DNA from: Saprospiraceae bacterium
GTDB lineage: Bacteria; Bacteroidota; Bacteroidia; Chitinophagales; Saprospiraceae
Length of the DNA stretch: 18,125 bases
Assembly: GCA_020436865.1 (NCBI GenBank)
Contig: JAGQXA010000008.1
Location: 1-18,125 of the forward strand
Reading direction: 5' to 3'
Part shown: piece after piece, positions 7,082-13,835 of the stretch
Layout of the letters: every line of letters begins with the position of its first letter
Numbering within the stretch: the first letter of the stretch is position 1
The notes under the pieces: model-generated
Databases searched by the model: none
What the model saw: the letters and a program-made list of their open reading frames with translations, nothing else
What the model was told of the DNA's origin: nothing
Program-made: the position numbers and the translations under genes

Positions 7082-7984
7082 TCAGCGCACGATCAACACC
7101 GGTACGGGCAGAGGGCCTTCTACGAGTTTCTCCGTCACGCTTCCGAAAAAAAAGCGCTCCAGGGCCGTGTGTCCGCGCGCGCCCAGAACGATCCAGTCGG
7201 CCTTGAGCTCCTGGGCGAGTTCGGCCAGGCGGTCGGCCAGATTGCCCCGGTCGTTCTGATAAACGGCGGTCTTTACGGTTTCAGGCTGGTTGGCATATTC
7301 CGGAAGGAAGTCGTCGAACGACTGCTCTGCCGCTTCGACCAAAAACTGGTTGAAGTTGTCGTATTCCCGGTAGTTGTACGTGTAACCGGCCGGGATCAGT
7401 TCGGTGATGTGCAGGGCGGTCACTCCCAGGTCCGGCAGCGCTTTGCGGAAAGCAAGTGCCGTTTGCAGGGCCCTGCCGGAATTTTCCGAGAAGTCGACGG
7501 GAACGAGCGCTTCCCGGAGGGATGCGGGGGTTTGTTCGGGAACAAACAGCACCGCGCATTCGGCCTGGGCGGCAACCCGCCGGGCCGTGATCCCACTGCC
7601 CTGGGAGTGTACCTTTTTGCCCAGCACTAACAGATCGATGTGCTTGACCTCGAGCCAATGCATCAGTTTCGTATACGGTTTGCCCTCGATGACGTCGATC
7701 TCGATCTCGACGCCGGGCGGTCGGCCCAAAGCCGACTGCACCGTTTTGGTAAGCCGTTCCTTGACCTTTTCGTCGACCGGCGTTTCCGGGGCGAACAAGC
7801 GGTGGAACTCCACTTCGACATGGGTCGGAAAGTTGAGGTCCGGCACAATGTGCGTGAAGTACAGCTTTTCCGGCTGGAACAGATCGATGGCCTGTCGGGC
7901 TACCTGCAGCAATTGCTGGTCGGTCGCCGAGAGGTCCAGGGCAATCAGTATTCTTTTGAAAGAGTTCATATTGTCGGTTCGCAT
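7082..7984 (-). CDS. Tandem-domain universal stress protein with intact ATP-binding loop
   Basis: A 300-residue tandem Usp. Domain 1 begins FKRILIALDLSA and ends ECAVLFVPE; domain 2 begins REALVPVDFSENS and ends VPVLIVR. Domain 2 has the complete nucleotide loop G-AR-G-HTALERFFF-G-S (268-282), so ATP binding is likely, unlike the paralogue at 224-1078. The ATG at 7982-7984 shares one base with the rhodanese stop (TGATG), indicating translational coupling. A second ATG five codons in (7967-7969, MNSFKRIL) is an equally reasonable start. It is the last gene of the leftward HSP20-rhodanese-Usp run and is followed by a strong terminator hairpin. A role in stress or energy-limited survival is inferred from the family. 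Confidence 0.92.
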   Translation of the reverse strand: MRTDNMNSFKRILIALDLSATDQQLLQVARQAIDLFQPEKLYFTHIVPDLNFPTHVEVEFHRLFAPETPVDEKVKERLTKTVQSALGRPPGVEIEIDVIEGKPYTKLMHWLEVKHIDLLVLGKKVHSQGSGITARRVAAQAECAVLFVPEQTPASLREALVPVDFSENSGRALQTALAFRKALPDLGVTALHITELIPAGYTYNYREYDNFNQFLVEAAEQSFDDFLPEYANQPETVKTAVYQNDRGNLADRLAELAQELKADWIVLGARGHTALERFFFGSVTEKLVEGPLPVPVLIVR

Positions 7985-8277
7985 CAGGCGGCGGCCATCT
8001 TCTGGCGGGCGTGGTCGATGTCGATCCAGCGTCCGCCGTTGTAAACGTCTTCATGTCCGATCATGCGCAACAGGAAGACGGCGCGACCGCTACGCACTCC
8101 TTCTTCGCAGCAGAAGATCCACGGTTTGGGTAGCTCTTCCAATTCGTCCAGGTAATAAAACAACAGATCGAGCGGAATATTGATCGAACCATCGACATGC
8201 ATGAGGTAGAATTCCTCTTCACTGCGAACGTCGATCACGCTTCCGGCGGGGGCATTGGGAATGTCTTCGTAGAACAT
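7984..8277 (-). CDS. Single-domain rhodanese-like sulfurtransferase
   Basis: A 97-residue protein, typical for a one-domain rhodanese. VIDVRSEEEFYLMHVDGSINIP is the N-terminal signature (DVRxxxEF...HxxGxxNIP). The active-site loop is CEEGVRSG with catalytic Cys57, giving the CxxGxRS pattern. It would carry sulfane sulfur in the cytoplasm, for example in cyanide or sulfide handling, or donation to thiolation pathways; the acceptor is unknown. It starts at an ATG (8275-8277) 64 bp after the HSP20 stop and overlaps the Usp start by one base, so HSP20, rhodanese and Usp may form one transcript. Confidence 0.9.
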   Translation of the reverse strand: MFYEDIPNAPAGSVIDVRSEEEFYLMHVDGSINIPLDLLFYYLDELEELPKPWIFCCEEGVRSGRAVFLLRMIGHEDVYNGGRWIDIDHARQKMAAA

Positions 8278-8328
8278 AGCCGTGGTTTTTTGAAAACCGG
8301 CATCCCCCGCGTATTCACCTTCGCGTAT

Positions 8329-8340
8329 CCACGAGCGTGG
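8329..8340. repeat. Short palindrome after the HSP20 stop
   Basis: CCACGAGCGTGG is a 5-bp stem with a 2-nt centre, directly after the HSP20 stop codon. There is no T-run. It may be a weak mRNA-end or processing structure in the HSP20-rhodanese gap. The rest of the 64-bp gap has no recognisable promoter. Confidence 0.4.
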
Positions 8341-8341
8341 C

Positions 8342-8794
8342 CTATTGAACCGGCACTACCCTGCGATCTCTCTCTTGTTCAGCGGGCACATCGATGAAGG
8401 TGATCCGGAGGATGCCGTCCTCGTACTTTGCAATAATTTCTTCTCGCATGATCTCCCGGGCAAGCCGGAAAGACCGCTCGAAAGAGTTGACTTCGAATTC
8501 TTCCACGATCAGCGAGGCGGTTTCCTTTTTTTCCTCGCTACGTCTTTCTCCCTTGATCTTCAGGTAGCCGTGGTCGACGGAAATGTCGAGCTCTTCTTTC
8601 GAGAATCCGGGTATGGCCAACTCCAGGACGAGAAGCGGCCCTTCTTTCCGCACGTTGACCGGCGGCATGCCGTAGCGCTTTTTGCGGGGGATGTCGAAGG
8701 CCGATCTGCCCAGGAAATGGTCGTGGTCGATAACCGAACCATAGCTGTCGCCGATCCGGTCAAAGGCGTGGTTCCGACGACTGTAGCGTTGCAT
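8342..8794 (-). CDS. HSP20/alpha-crystallin small heat-shock protein
   Basis: From the ATG at 8792-8794 the protein has 150 residues, typical for bacterial HSP20. The alpha-crystallin domain begins near MPPVNVRKEGPLLVLELAIPGF and contains KEELDISVDHGYLKIKGER. It then has FERSFRLAREI and the closing YEDGILRITF (G-I-L box). A C-terminal I-x-I/V anchor is not clear; the tail reads RRVVPVQ. It is an ATP-independent holdase that keeps unfolding proteins soluble. The frame extends 21 codons upstream to a TTG at 8857, but that stretch covers inverted repeats and a promoter-like sequence, so the ATG is preferred. It is the first gene of a likely HSP20-rhodanese-Usp unit. Confidence 0.93.
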   Translation of the reverse strand: MQRYSRRNHAFDRIGDSYGSVIDHDHFLGRSAFDIPRKKRYGMPPVNVRKEGPLLVLELAIPGFSKEELDISVDHGYLKIKGERRSEEKKETASLIVEEFEVNSFERSFRLAREIMREEIIAKYEDGILRITFIDVPAEQERDRRVVPVQ

Positions 8795-8813
8795 ATGTCT
8801 TAGATTTAATACC

Positions 8814-8849
8814 GGCCGTTTCCGACCGGCCCGGTTGATCCATTCAACC
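8814..8849 (-). promoter_or_regulatory. Two tandem hairpins in the HSP20 leader
   Basis: On the minus strand GGTTGA-ATGGA-TCAACC (8849-8833) is followed by GGCCG-GTCGGAAA-CGGCC (8831-8814), with an AT-rich stretch then leading to the ATG at 8794. If transcription starts near 8848, both hairpins would be in the mRNA leader. Heat-shock leaders sometimes carry thermosensing structures, but no Shine-Dalgarno sequence is present here to be masked, so that function is only a guess. Confidence 0.4.
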
Positions 8850-8851
8850 AC

Positions 8852-8886
8852 GTTCAAATTATCCGGTTTGAACGCCAGCTGGCAAT
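8852..8886 (-). promoter_or_regulatory. Candidate HSP20 promoter overlapped by an inverted repeat (possible operator)
   Basis: GTTCAAA (8852-8858) and TTTGAAC (8867-8873) form a 7-bp inverted repeat with an 8-bp spacer. On the minus strand the right arm overlaps TAATTTG (8861-8855), one base short of TAnnTTTG. A TTG lies 21 bp upstream (8885-8883), and a 10-bp palindrome GCCAGCTGGC (8874-8883) sits between. An operator overlapping the promoter is plausible, but the -7 element is imperfect. Confidence 0.4.
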
Positions 8887-8893
8887 GCGTTTC

Positions 8894-8911
8894 ATCACCT
8901 GGGATGGTGAT
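8894..8911. repeat. Small hairpin in the gap before HSP20
   Basis: ATCACC (8894-8899) and GGTGAT (8906-8911) form a 6-bp stem with a 6-nt loop, followed on the plus strand by TTTTTG. The T-run is on the strand with no gene upstream, so a terminator role for the minus-strand gene ending at 8931 is doubtful. Confidence 0.4.
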
Positions 8912-8930
8912 TTTTGTCAGTGGTGTGATC

Positions 8931-9344
8931 TTAACTTGCTGAAAACGAGTCGAAAAAGGCCTTGGCCCGGGCGATCTTCTGCCGATCGGTCATCTTGTCG
9001 GCGGTTTCGATCGATAGAACGGCCGGCCGGAACGAGCGGCGGTGTTCGATCTCTTTGTGGAGTTGCACCTTGGCCTCGGCCGGACCGAAAAGGTATAGTT
9101 CTTCGGCTTCGCCGACCAGTTCCAGAATATGTGTGAAATATTCCCTGGTTTGATGGAGGCGCCGCTCGAGGAATTTCGATTCGGAGGTTTTGTCCATGGG
9201 CCCGTAGGGCGTTTTCGAACGGGCGCCGCCTTTCACGTGGAAATCCTCGATCCCGGAAGCGATGCGCGTAGTACTGGGGCTGTCGCCGCTCAGGTCGATC
9301 ACGAACGCTTCGCGGAAATCCAGCCAGATACCTGCTCTTTTCAT
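8931..9344 (-). CDS. Small eRF1-domain-like protein ('translational machinery protein' type), function unknown
   Basis: A 137-residue protein from the ATG at 9342-9344. It opens with a strand MKRAGIWLDFREAFVIDL, then has a polar basic linker (KGGARSKTPYGPMD), and ends with an alpha/beta part: AEELYLFGPAEAKVQLHKEI and IETADKMTDRQKIARAKAFF. The order (WLDxxEA strand, basic linker, FGPAEAK loop, ADKMTD segment) resembles short proteins often annotated as translational machinery proteins, related to domains of eRF1/Pelota. The assignment is from memory of the pattern and needs a profile search. The frame extends to an ATG at 9422 overlapping the upstream stop (ATGA), but the extra 26 residues cover a strong hairpin and look non-conserved. 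It sits between the kelch-like gene and HSP20, suggesting a stress role. Confidence 0.7.
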   Translation of the reverse strand: MKRAGIWLDFREAFVIDLSGDSPSTTRIASGIEDFHVKGGARSKTPYGPMDKTSESKFLERRLHQTREYFTHILELVGEAEELYLFGPAEAKVQLHKEIEHRRSFRPAVLSIETADKMTDRQKIARAKAFFDSFSAS

Positions 9345-9372
9345 AGTCGTTGGTTTGTATACCGATACCGAA

Positions 9373-9396
9373 GTGGTTTGGGAAACCCCAAACCAC
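9373..9396 (-). terminator. 10-bp hairpin after the kelch-like gene
   Basis: GTGGTTTGGG (9373-9382) pairs exactly with CCCAAACCAC (9387-9396) around a 4-nt loop. It lies 23 bp after the stop at 9419 and 28 bp before the ATG at 9344. There is no T-run, so termination would be partial at best. The hairpin supports treating this stretch as intergenic rather than as an N-terminal extension of the gene at 8931-9344. Confidence 0.5.
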
Positions 9397-9418
9397 CCGC
9401 TTGAGTATAGTTCATCGA

Positions 9419-10711
9419 TCATTCCTGCAGTCCGAGCTTGCCGGCCGGGCTATCTTCGCGCACGAGGTAGACGGCAAAGAGCTGGTTGCTTGCCAGCGCC
9501 GGCGTTTCCCCGTTGCGGAACAGGAGCGGCGTCGGGCAACTGGCCCCGCCGAACAGATAGCCGATCAGATGCCGGCCGGCCGGCAGTTCCCCCAAACGGA
9601 TCACCCCGTTCGGATAGGTGGGCGCCGATCCCGCAGGCAGAAAATGCGTGCTGCGCCCCCAGGCCTGATAAGGGTCGATGGGCAGGGTGGAGATCTCGAT
9701 CTCCCCGTGGTAGGAGCGGGTAAAGCACTCGGCCTGTTCGACCCTGAACGGCAGTCGCGAGGCTTCCTGTTCGCACCAGAAAGAGCGGCATCCGCCCAGG
9801 AAGAGCGTGTGCATGTCGCCGCTGTCTTCGTCGTATAGCGCAATGACGGCACTGTGGTAGTGCGGTAGTTCGGCGGTATTGCGCTTTTGTACGCTGTAGC
9901 CCATATCGAATACGTTCAGCCAGCTCAGACCGGCCTCGGCCTGGCTTTCGAACAGGGTCAGGCCCTCGCCGAGGTCGGGAAAGACCTGCGGCGCTGCGGT
10001 CGGCAGCAGGGTTTCGAAATCGGGGCCGTAGGCGAACCCATGCCGCACCTCAATGCTTAGCGCGCCGTCTTCCCCCTGTTCGACGAAGAACGGCCGGACC
10101 AGGCGCAAGGGCTCTTTTTGAAAGTCTTCCTGCTCGCTCTCGTACACCCCCGGCAGGCGATAGCCGTCGATCAGATAGAACTGACCGTCGATCCGCAGCA
10201 GGGAGCCTTCCATGACGGCCATGTCGGGGTGGTAGGCCTGGCGGAAGAACTGTCCGAGCGAAGGTTTCGTCTCGCCAATCACCGCCTCGATCAGTCCGGG
10301 GAGGTCGATCGCGCAGAGGTAGGGGAATGTGAGATAGGCGCCGGCCCGGCTGCTATAACCGTAACCGCCGGCCAGGTAGAGAGTGGGGCCGTCCTGGAAG
10401 GAAGGGCCAAAGCTGGCGAATAACTGCTCCGCTTCGAGGAAAGACGGATCGGCATGGTCGATCTCGGCTGCCCAGACCTCCCCGGTGGCCGGGTCGAAGA
10501 CCACCGCCTGAGTATTCTGGCAATTGTAGTGGAAGTCGACGGTGGTCTGACCTCCCAACAACACCCACTTGCCGTTCCATTGGCCGTGCGTAAAAGAGTG
10601 CAGGGGGGGCAGGCCCTCGATCCGGGTAGGAACGACCTCCAGAGAGAAGTCGGGTTGGGCCCACAGATAGGTTCCCAGTAGTAGCAGGGAAACGAGTAAT
10701 AGATTCTTCAT
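9419..10711 (-). CDS. Secreted kelch-like beta-propeller protein, function unknown
   Basis: A 430-residue protein with a clear signal peptide (MKNLLLVSLLLLGTYLWAQ) and no C-terminal sorting domain. Blade-like segments recur: GKWVLLGGQ (47-55), LYLAGGYGY (111-119), FYLIDGYRLPG (178-188), HTLFLGGCRSF (301-311) and LIGYLFGGASC (382-392). The hydrophobic run followed by GG, spaced by loops that name values, resembles kelch repeats. It is probably periplasmic or outer-membrane-associated. The cysteines may form disulfides. I do not recognise a specific family or activity. It starts at an ATG (10709-10711) preceded by an imperfect inverted repeat. Downstream genes of the stress run are on the same strand, but a hairpin intervenes, so co-transcription is uncertain. 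Confidence 0.8.
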   Translation of the reverse strand: MKNLLLVSLLLLGTYLWAQPDFSLEVVPTRIEGLPPLHSFTHGQWNGKWVLLGGQTTVDFHYNCQNTQAVVFDPATGEVWAAEIDHADPSFLEAEQLFASFGPSFQDGPTLYLAGGYGYSSRAGAYLTFPYLCAIDLPGLIEAVIGETKPSLGQFFRQAYHPDMAVMEGSLLRIDGQFYLIDGYRLPGVYESEQEDFQKEPLRLVRPFFVEQGEDGALSIEVRHGFAYGPDFETLLPTAAPQVFPDLGEGLTLFESQAEAGLSWLNVFDMGYSVQKRNTAELPHYHSAVIALYDEDSGDMHTLFLGGCRSFWCEQEASRLPFRVEQAECFTRSYHGEIEISTLPIDPYQAWGRSTHFLPAGSAPTYPNGVIRLGELPAGRHLIGYLFGGASCPTPLLFRNGETPALASNQLFAVYLVREDSPAGKLGLQE

Positions 10712-10712
10712 T

Positions 10713-10739
10713 GGAAAAGGTAGTGGTTAGTACCTTTCC
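10713..10739. repeat. Imperfect inverted repeat directly upstream of the kelch-like gene
   Basis: GGAAAAGGTA (10713-10722) pairs with TACCTTTCC (10731-10739) apart from one bulged A, with an 8-nt loop. It ends one base before the start codon region, so it would be a leader hairpin or an operator. A TATTTTG sequence upstream on the minus strand is one base short of the usual -7 element. Confidence 0.5.
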
Positions 10740-10743
10740 AAAA

Positions 10744-10763
10744 TAACCGTTGGAGCACGGTTA
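10744..10763 (-). terminator. Hairpin after the lipoprotein gene, probable terminator
   Basis: On the minus strand TAACCG-TGCTCCAA-CGGTTA is a perfect 6-bp stem, followed directly by TTTTGG. It lies 49 bp after the stop of the lipoprotein gene at 10812, consistent with ending the nhaD-lipoprotein transcript. Confidence 0.55.
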
Positions 10764-10811
10764 AGAACTGATGAAAGTCAATCGACCGGCTGATTTTTAT
10801 CAACCGGGGGC

Positions 10812-11207
10812 CTATTCGGCAGAAGGTGTTTCCCGGCGCAGCCTCATGAGCCGCTCCTTGTCGTTTTCCCGCATTTCCAACACGAGCGAATCGGCCTGGA
10901 AGTACTGGATGCGGACCGCTTTCTGCTGCTGCTGTTCGGTCAGTGTGTCGGTCGTGAACAGCAGGTCGGATTCGATGTGGTAGCGGCCGGCTTCCCGATA
11001 GCCGAGCGTGCTGTGGTAGCTGTATCGCAGGTCGGAGTGGAAGTCGAAGTAAACGTACTCGAGCGGAGCTTCCAGAGGGGTGCCTTCTTCCTGTACTTCG
11101 ACGGCTTGCCAATGGCCGAGCAGCAAAGCTTCCCGGCGGTGGTTGCAGGCGAGCAGGCCGGCCAGTACGAATACGGCCAATGCGATGGGTGGCAACTTGG
11201 AGGTCAT
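10812..11207 (-). CDS. Small lipocalin-like lipoprotein
   Basis: A 131-residue protein with a lipoprotein signal peptide: MTSKLPPIALAVFVLAGLLAC, lipobox LLAC with Cys21 as the lipidation site. The mature part starts near LLLGHWQAVEVQEEG, which resembles the opening strand of lipocalin-like domains (L-x-G-x-W). It continues with alternating strands (YVYFDFHSDLRYSYHS, GRYHIESDLLFTTD, VRIQYFQADSLVLEM), fitting a small beta-barrel. It is probably attached to the outer membrane, with unknown ligand. It starts 10 bp after the nhaD stop on the same strand, so the two are likely one operon. The family link is moderate because the sequence is short. Confidence 0.8.
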   Translation of the reverse strand: MTSKLPPIALAVFVLAGLLACNHRREALLLGHWQAVEVQEEGTPLEAPLEYVYFDFHSDLRYSYHSTLGYREAGRYHIESDLLFTTDTLTEQQQQKAVRIQYFQADSLVLEMRENDKERLMRLRRETPSAE

Positions 11208-11217
11208 AGGGAGCTTC

Positions 11218-12612
11218 TTAGAAGATCGCTTCGATCAGAATAAAGGCGCCCGCTCCGGCCAGAAATCCGATCAGGGCCAGCCAGGAGATCTTGCGCAGGT
11301 ACCAGATGAAGTCGATCCGCTCCATGCCCATGGCGGCTACGCCGGCAGCCGATCCGATGATCAGCATGCTGCCGCCGGTACCGGCGGCGTAGGCGATGAA
11401 ATGCCAAAGCTGGGCGTCGATGGGCTGGTTGTACATACCCATGGAAGCGGCCACCAGCGGTACGTTGTCGATCACCGCCGAGGCGAAACCGAGCAGTATG
11501 ACCACGATATCCTGACTAGGGATGGCCCGGTCGAGCGCTTCGGCCACGTAGCGCAGCGTGCCGACCTGCAACTGGGCGCCTTCGCTCATGACCGTGCCGA
11601 AGACCAGACTCTCCAGTGCGGCCACGGCCATCAGAATGCCCAAAAAGAACAGGATGCTCGACATCTCGATGCGCGACAGGGCCTTGTGAGCCGAAAACTG
11701 GTGCTTGCGCTCTTCAGTGAAATCTTCTTCCGGGTGGATGTATTCCGAAACCAGCCAGACGACGCCGAGGCTCAACATCATCCCGATGTAGGGCGGCAGG
11801 TGGGTCAGGGTCTTGAATACGGGTACGAAGACGATCGCCCCGAGCCCCAGAAAGAGCATCACCTGGCTGCTAAGCAGCTTTTGCGCCTCGGGATTGACCT
11901 TACTGAGGTCGAGATTGATCTCGCCCTTAAACGGCGGTAGCCAGGTGGCGATCATCACCGGCAGGGCAAAACAGACGATCGAAGGGACCACCAGATATTC
12001 GATCAGGCCCAGAGCAGATACGCGATCGCCGATCCAGAGCATGGTGGTCGTCACGTCGCCGATGGGCGACCAGGCGCCGCCGGCGTTTGCGGCGATGACG
12101 ATCAGGGAAACGAACCAGATGCGCTCGTTCTTGTCCTGAATGAGCTTGCGAAGCAGCGTGACCAGTACGATCGTCGCCGTCAGGTTATCGATGATGGCCG
12201 ACAAAATGAAACCCAGGATGCCCACGATCCAGAGCAGGCGCTTCTTGCTGCGCGTTTTGACGTAGCTCTTCAGCACCTCGAAGCCGCGGTGCAGGTCGAT
12301 GATCTCCACGATGGTCATGGCGCCGATCAGGAAGATGAGGATCTCGGCCGTTTTGCCCAGATGGTGAAGCAAGGTGTTGGAAAATCCGTGCTCGGCCTCG
12401 TGCACTTCCTCGCCGCTCAAACCGCCGAGGCTGTAAACGTGATCGTGCGAATCGATCACCGAGAGCCAGCCCTGCTGAAAGCCGACCGCCAGGATCGCCC
12501 AGCACAGGGCGGCCATGATCAGGGCCGGTACGGTCTTGTCCAGTTTGAGCGGGTGTTCGAAAACGATCGTCAGATATCCGAGGATGAAACAGAGGATGAC
12601 GGCTGTGATCAT
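11218..12612 (-). CDS. nhaD: NhaD-type sodium/proton antiporter
   Basis: A 464-residue polytopic inner-membrane protein that exchanges cytoplasmic Na+ (or Li+) for protons, giving salt and alkaline pH tolerance. It starts MITAVILCFILGYLTIVFEHP at the ATG 12610-12612. Paired conserved motifs, one in each half, are SAIIDNLTATIV (Asp142, Asn143) and SAVIDNVPLVAA (Asp382, Asn383). Others are NAGGAWSPIGDVTTTMLW (176-193) and GTGGSMLIIGSAAGVAAMG, as in the ion transporter superfamily. An unusual loop after the second helix (53-86) holds several His and acidic residues (SHDH, EEVHEAEH, LHHLG). The frame extends to a TTG at 12705, upstream of the predicted promoter, so the ATG is right. It is divergent from dusB and precedes the lipoprotein gene. 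Confidence 0.93.
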   Translation of the reverse strand: MITAVILCFILGYLTIVFEHPLKLDKTVPALIMAALCWAILAVGFQQGWLSVIDSHDHVYSLGGLSGEEVHEAEHGFSNTLLHHLGKTAEILIFLIGAMTIVEIIDLHRGFEVLKSYVKTRSKKRLLWIVGILGFILSAIIDNLTATIVLVTLLRKLIQDKNERIWFVSLIVIAANAGGAWSPIGDVTTTMLWIGDRVSALGLIEYLVVPSIVCFALPVMIATWLPPFKGEINLDLSKVNPEAQKLLSSQVMLFLGLGAIVFVPVFKTLTHLPPYIGMMLSLGVVWLVSEYIHPEEDFTEERKHQFSAHKALSRIEMSSILFFLGILMAVAALESLVFGTVMSEGAQLQVGTLRYVAEALDRAIPSQDIVVILLGFASAVIDNVPLVAASMGMYNQPIDAQLWHFIAYAAGTGGSMLIIGSAAGVAAMGMERIDFIWYLRKISWLALIGFLAGAGAFILIEAIF

Positions 12613-12662
12613 GTGTCTTGGAGGTATGCGTAGGACTGGAAATTGGGTTTCGTTTGCTGGGC

Positions 12663-12694
12663 CAAAAATAAAACAATCTGGCAGTTTCCCTAAA
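12663..12694 (-). promoter_or_regulatory. Bacteroidota-type promoter for nhaD
   Basis: On the minus strand TTTA (12694-12691), a 20-bp spacer and TATTTTTG (12670-12663) match the TTTG-N20-TAnnTTTG pattern except for the last base of the -33 element. The start point would be near 12656, giving a leader of about 44 nt. The divergent dusB promoter lies about 100 bp away. Confidence 0.6.
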
Positions 12695-12795
12695 TTTCCA
12701 TCCAATAAAGGCCCTCAAAAAAGCCGTTGTGCGGGCTGATTGACCCCTGCTCACGGAACTATCCGGGTACATCGGCCGTTTTGTGAATTATTCCT

Positions 12796-12803
12796 TAATT
12801 TTG
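12796..12803 (+). promoter_or_regulatory. -7 element of the dusB promoter
   Basis: TAATTTTG matches TAnnTTTG and ends 21 bp before the ATG at 12825. A TTTG upstream is only 12 bp away, too close for a normal -33 element, so only the -7 part is convincing. It lies downstream of a GTG at 12783 that would otherwise extend dusB, which supports the ATG as start. Confidence 0.5.
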
Positions 12804-12824
12804 TGCGCAGTTAAGAATAACCCA

Positions 12825-13820
12825 ATGGTCAGGATCGGATCGGTCGAACTCGGTGAATTCCCTTTGTTGCTGGCGCCCATGGAAGACGTGAGCGATCCTC
12901 CCTTTCGCGCCTTGTGCAAACGCGAGGGATGCGACATGATGTACACCGAGTTCATCTCGGTGGAAGGCCTGATCCGCGATGCCGATAAGAGCCTGCAAAA
13001 GCTCGACATTTACGAGGAAGAACGGCCCATCGGCGTACAGATCTTCGGCGCTGAACTCGATTCGATGATGCGCGCCGCCGAGATCGTCGAAGAGGCCGGC
13101 CCGGAAGTGCTCGACATCAACTATGGCTGCCCGGTTAAGAAGGTGGTTTGTAAAATGGCCGGCGCCGGCATTTTGCAGGATATCCCCAAGATGGTCGAAT
13201 TGACCGCAGCGGTCGTCCGCTCGACCAAACTCCCCGTGACCGTCAAGACGCGCCTGGGCTGGGACGACAACAGTCTCTACATCGAGGAGGTGGCCGAACG
13301 CCTGCAAGACGTCGGCATCCAGGCCCTGAGCATCCATGGCCGCACGCGGAAGCAAATGTACAAGGGGGAAGCCGACTGGACGCTCATCGCCAAAGTCAAG
13401 GAAAACCCGCGCATCCACATCCCCATCTTCGGCAATGGCGACGTCGATAGTCCGCAAAAGGCCGCGGAATACCGCCGCCGCTTTGGGGTAGACGGGATCA
13501 TGATCGGCCGGGCCAGTATCGGCAATCCCTGGATATTCCGGGAGATCAAACACTACCTGGCCACCGGCGAACTGTTGCCGCCACCGACCCTGGCCGAACG
13601 GGTCGATGCCGCCAGGCGTCATCTGGCGCATTCGATCGAATGGAAAGGCCTTACGCTGGGCGTGGTAGAGATGCGGCGCCACTATACGAACTATTTTCGC
13701 GGGCTTCCGGGCATTAAGGCCTACCGCACGAGGTTGGTGACGGAAATGGACCCGGAAGCGCTATTTGGGGTGCTCGGGGAGATCGAAGCGGAATACAGCG
13801 GAGCTCCTATTGTTCATTAA
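12825..13820 (+). CDS. dusB: tRNA-dihydrouridine synthase (DusB type)
   Basis: A 331-residue FMN enzyme that uses NADPH to reduce uridine to dihydrouridine in the tRNA D-loop. It starts at the ATG 12825 (MVRIGSVELGEFPLLLAPM). LAPMEDVSDPPFR is the family's N-terminal TIM-barrel motif. The catalytic cysteine is Cys102 in NYGCPVKKVVCKMAGAG. SIHGRTRKQMYKGEADW and IFGNGDV are tRNA- and FMN-binding segments, and GIMIGRASIGNPWIF is the phosphate-binding GRxxxGNPW motif. The C-terminal helical domain includes VVEMRRHYTNYFRGLPG. The length fits the family. The cca gene follows only 15 bp later in the same frame, so the two tRNA-maturation genes form an operon. Confidence 0.95.
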   Translation: MVRIGSVELGEFPLLLAPMEDVSDPPFRALCKREGCDMMYTEFISVEGLIRDADKSLQKLDIYEEERPIGVQIFGAELDSMMRAAEIVEEAGPEVLDINYGCPVKKVVCKMAGAGILQDIPKMVELTAAVVRSTKLPVTVKTRLGWDDNSLYIEEVAERLQDVGIQALSIHGRTRKQMYKGEADWTLIAKVKENPRIHIPIFGNGDVDSPQKAAEYRRRFGVDGIMIGRASIGNPWIFREIKHYLATGELLPPPTLAERVDAARRHLAHSIEWKGLTLGVVEMRRHYTNYFRGLPGIKAYRTRLVTEMDPEALFGVLGEIEAEYSGAPIVH

Positions 13821-13835
13821 GACTAACTCGACGCT

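Noticed and set aside
10741..10750. Promoter of the kelch-like gene at TATTTTG (minus strand)
   Set aside because: It is one base short of TAnnTTTG, has no -33 element at the right distance, and overlaps the T-run of the preceding terminator.
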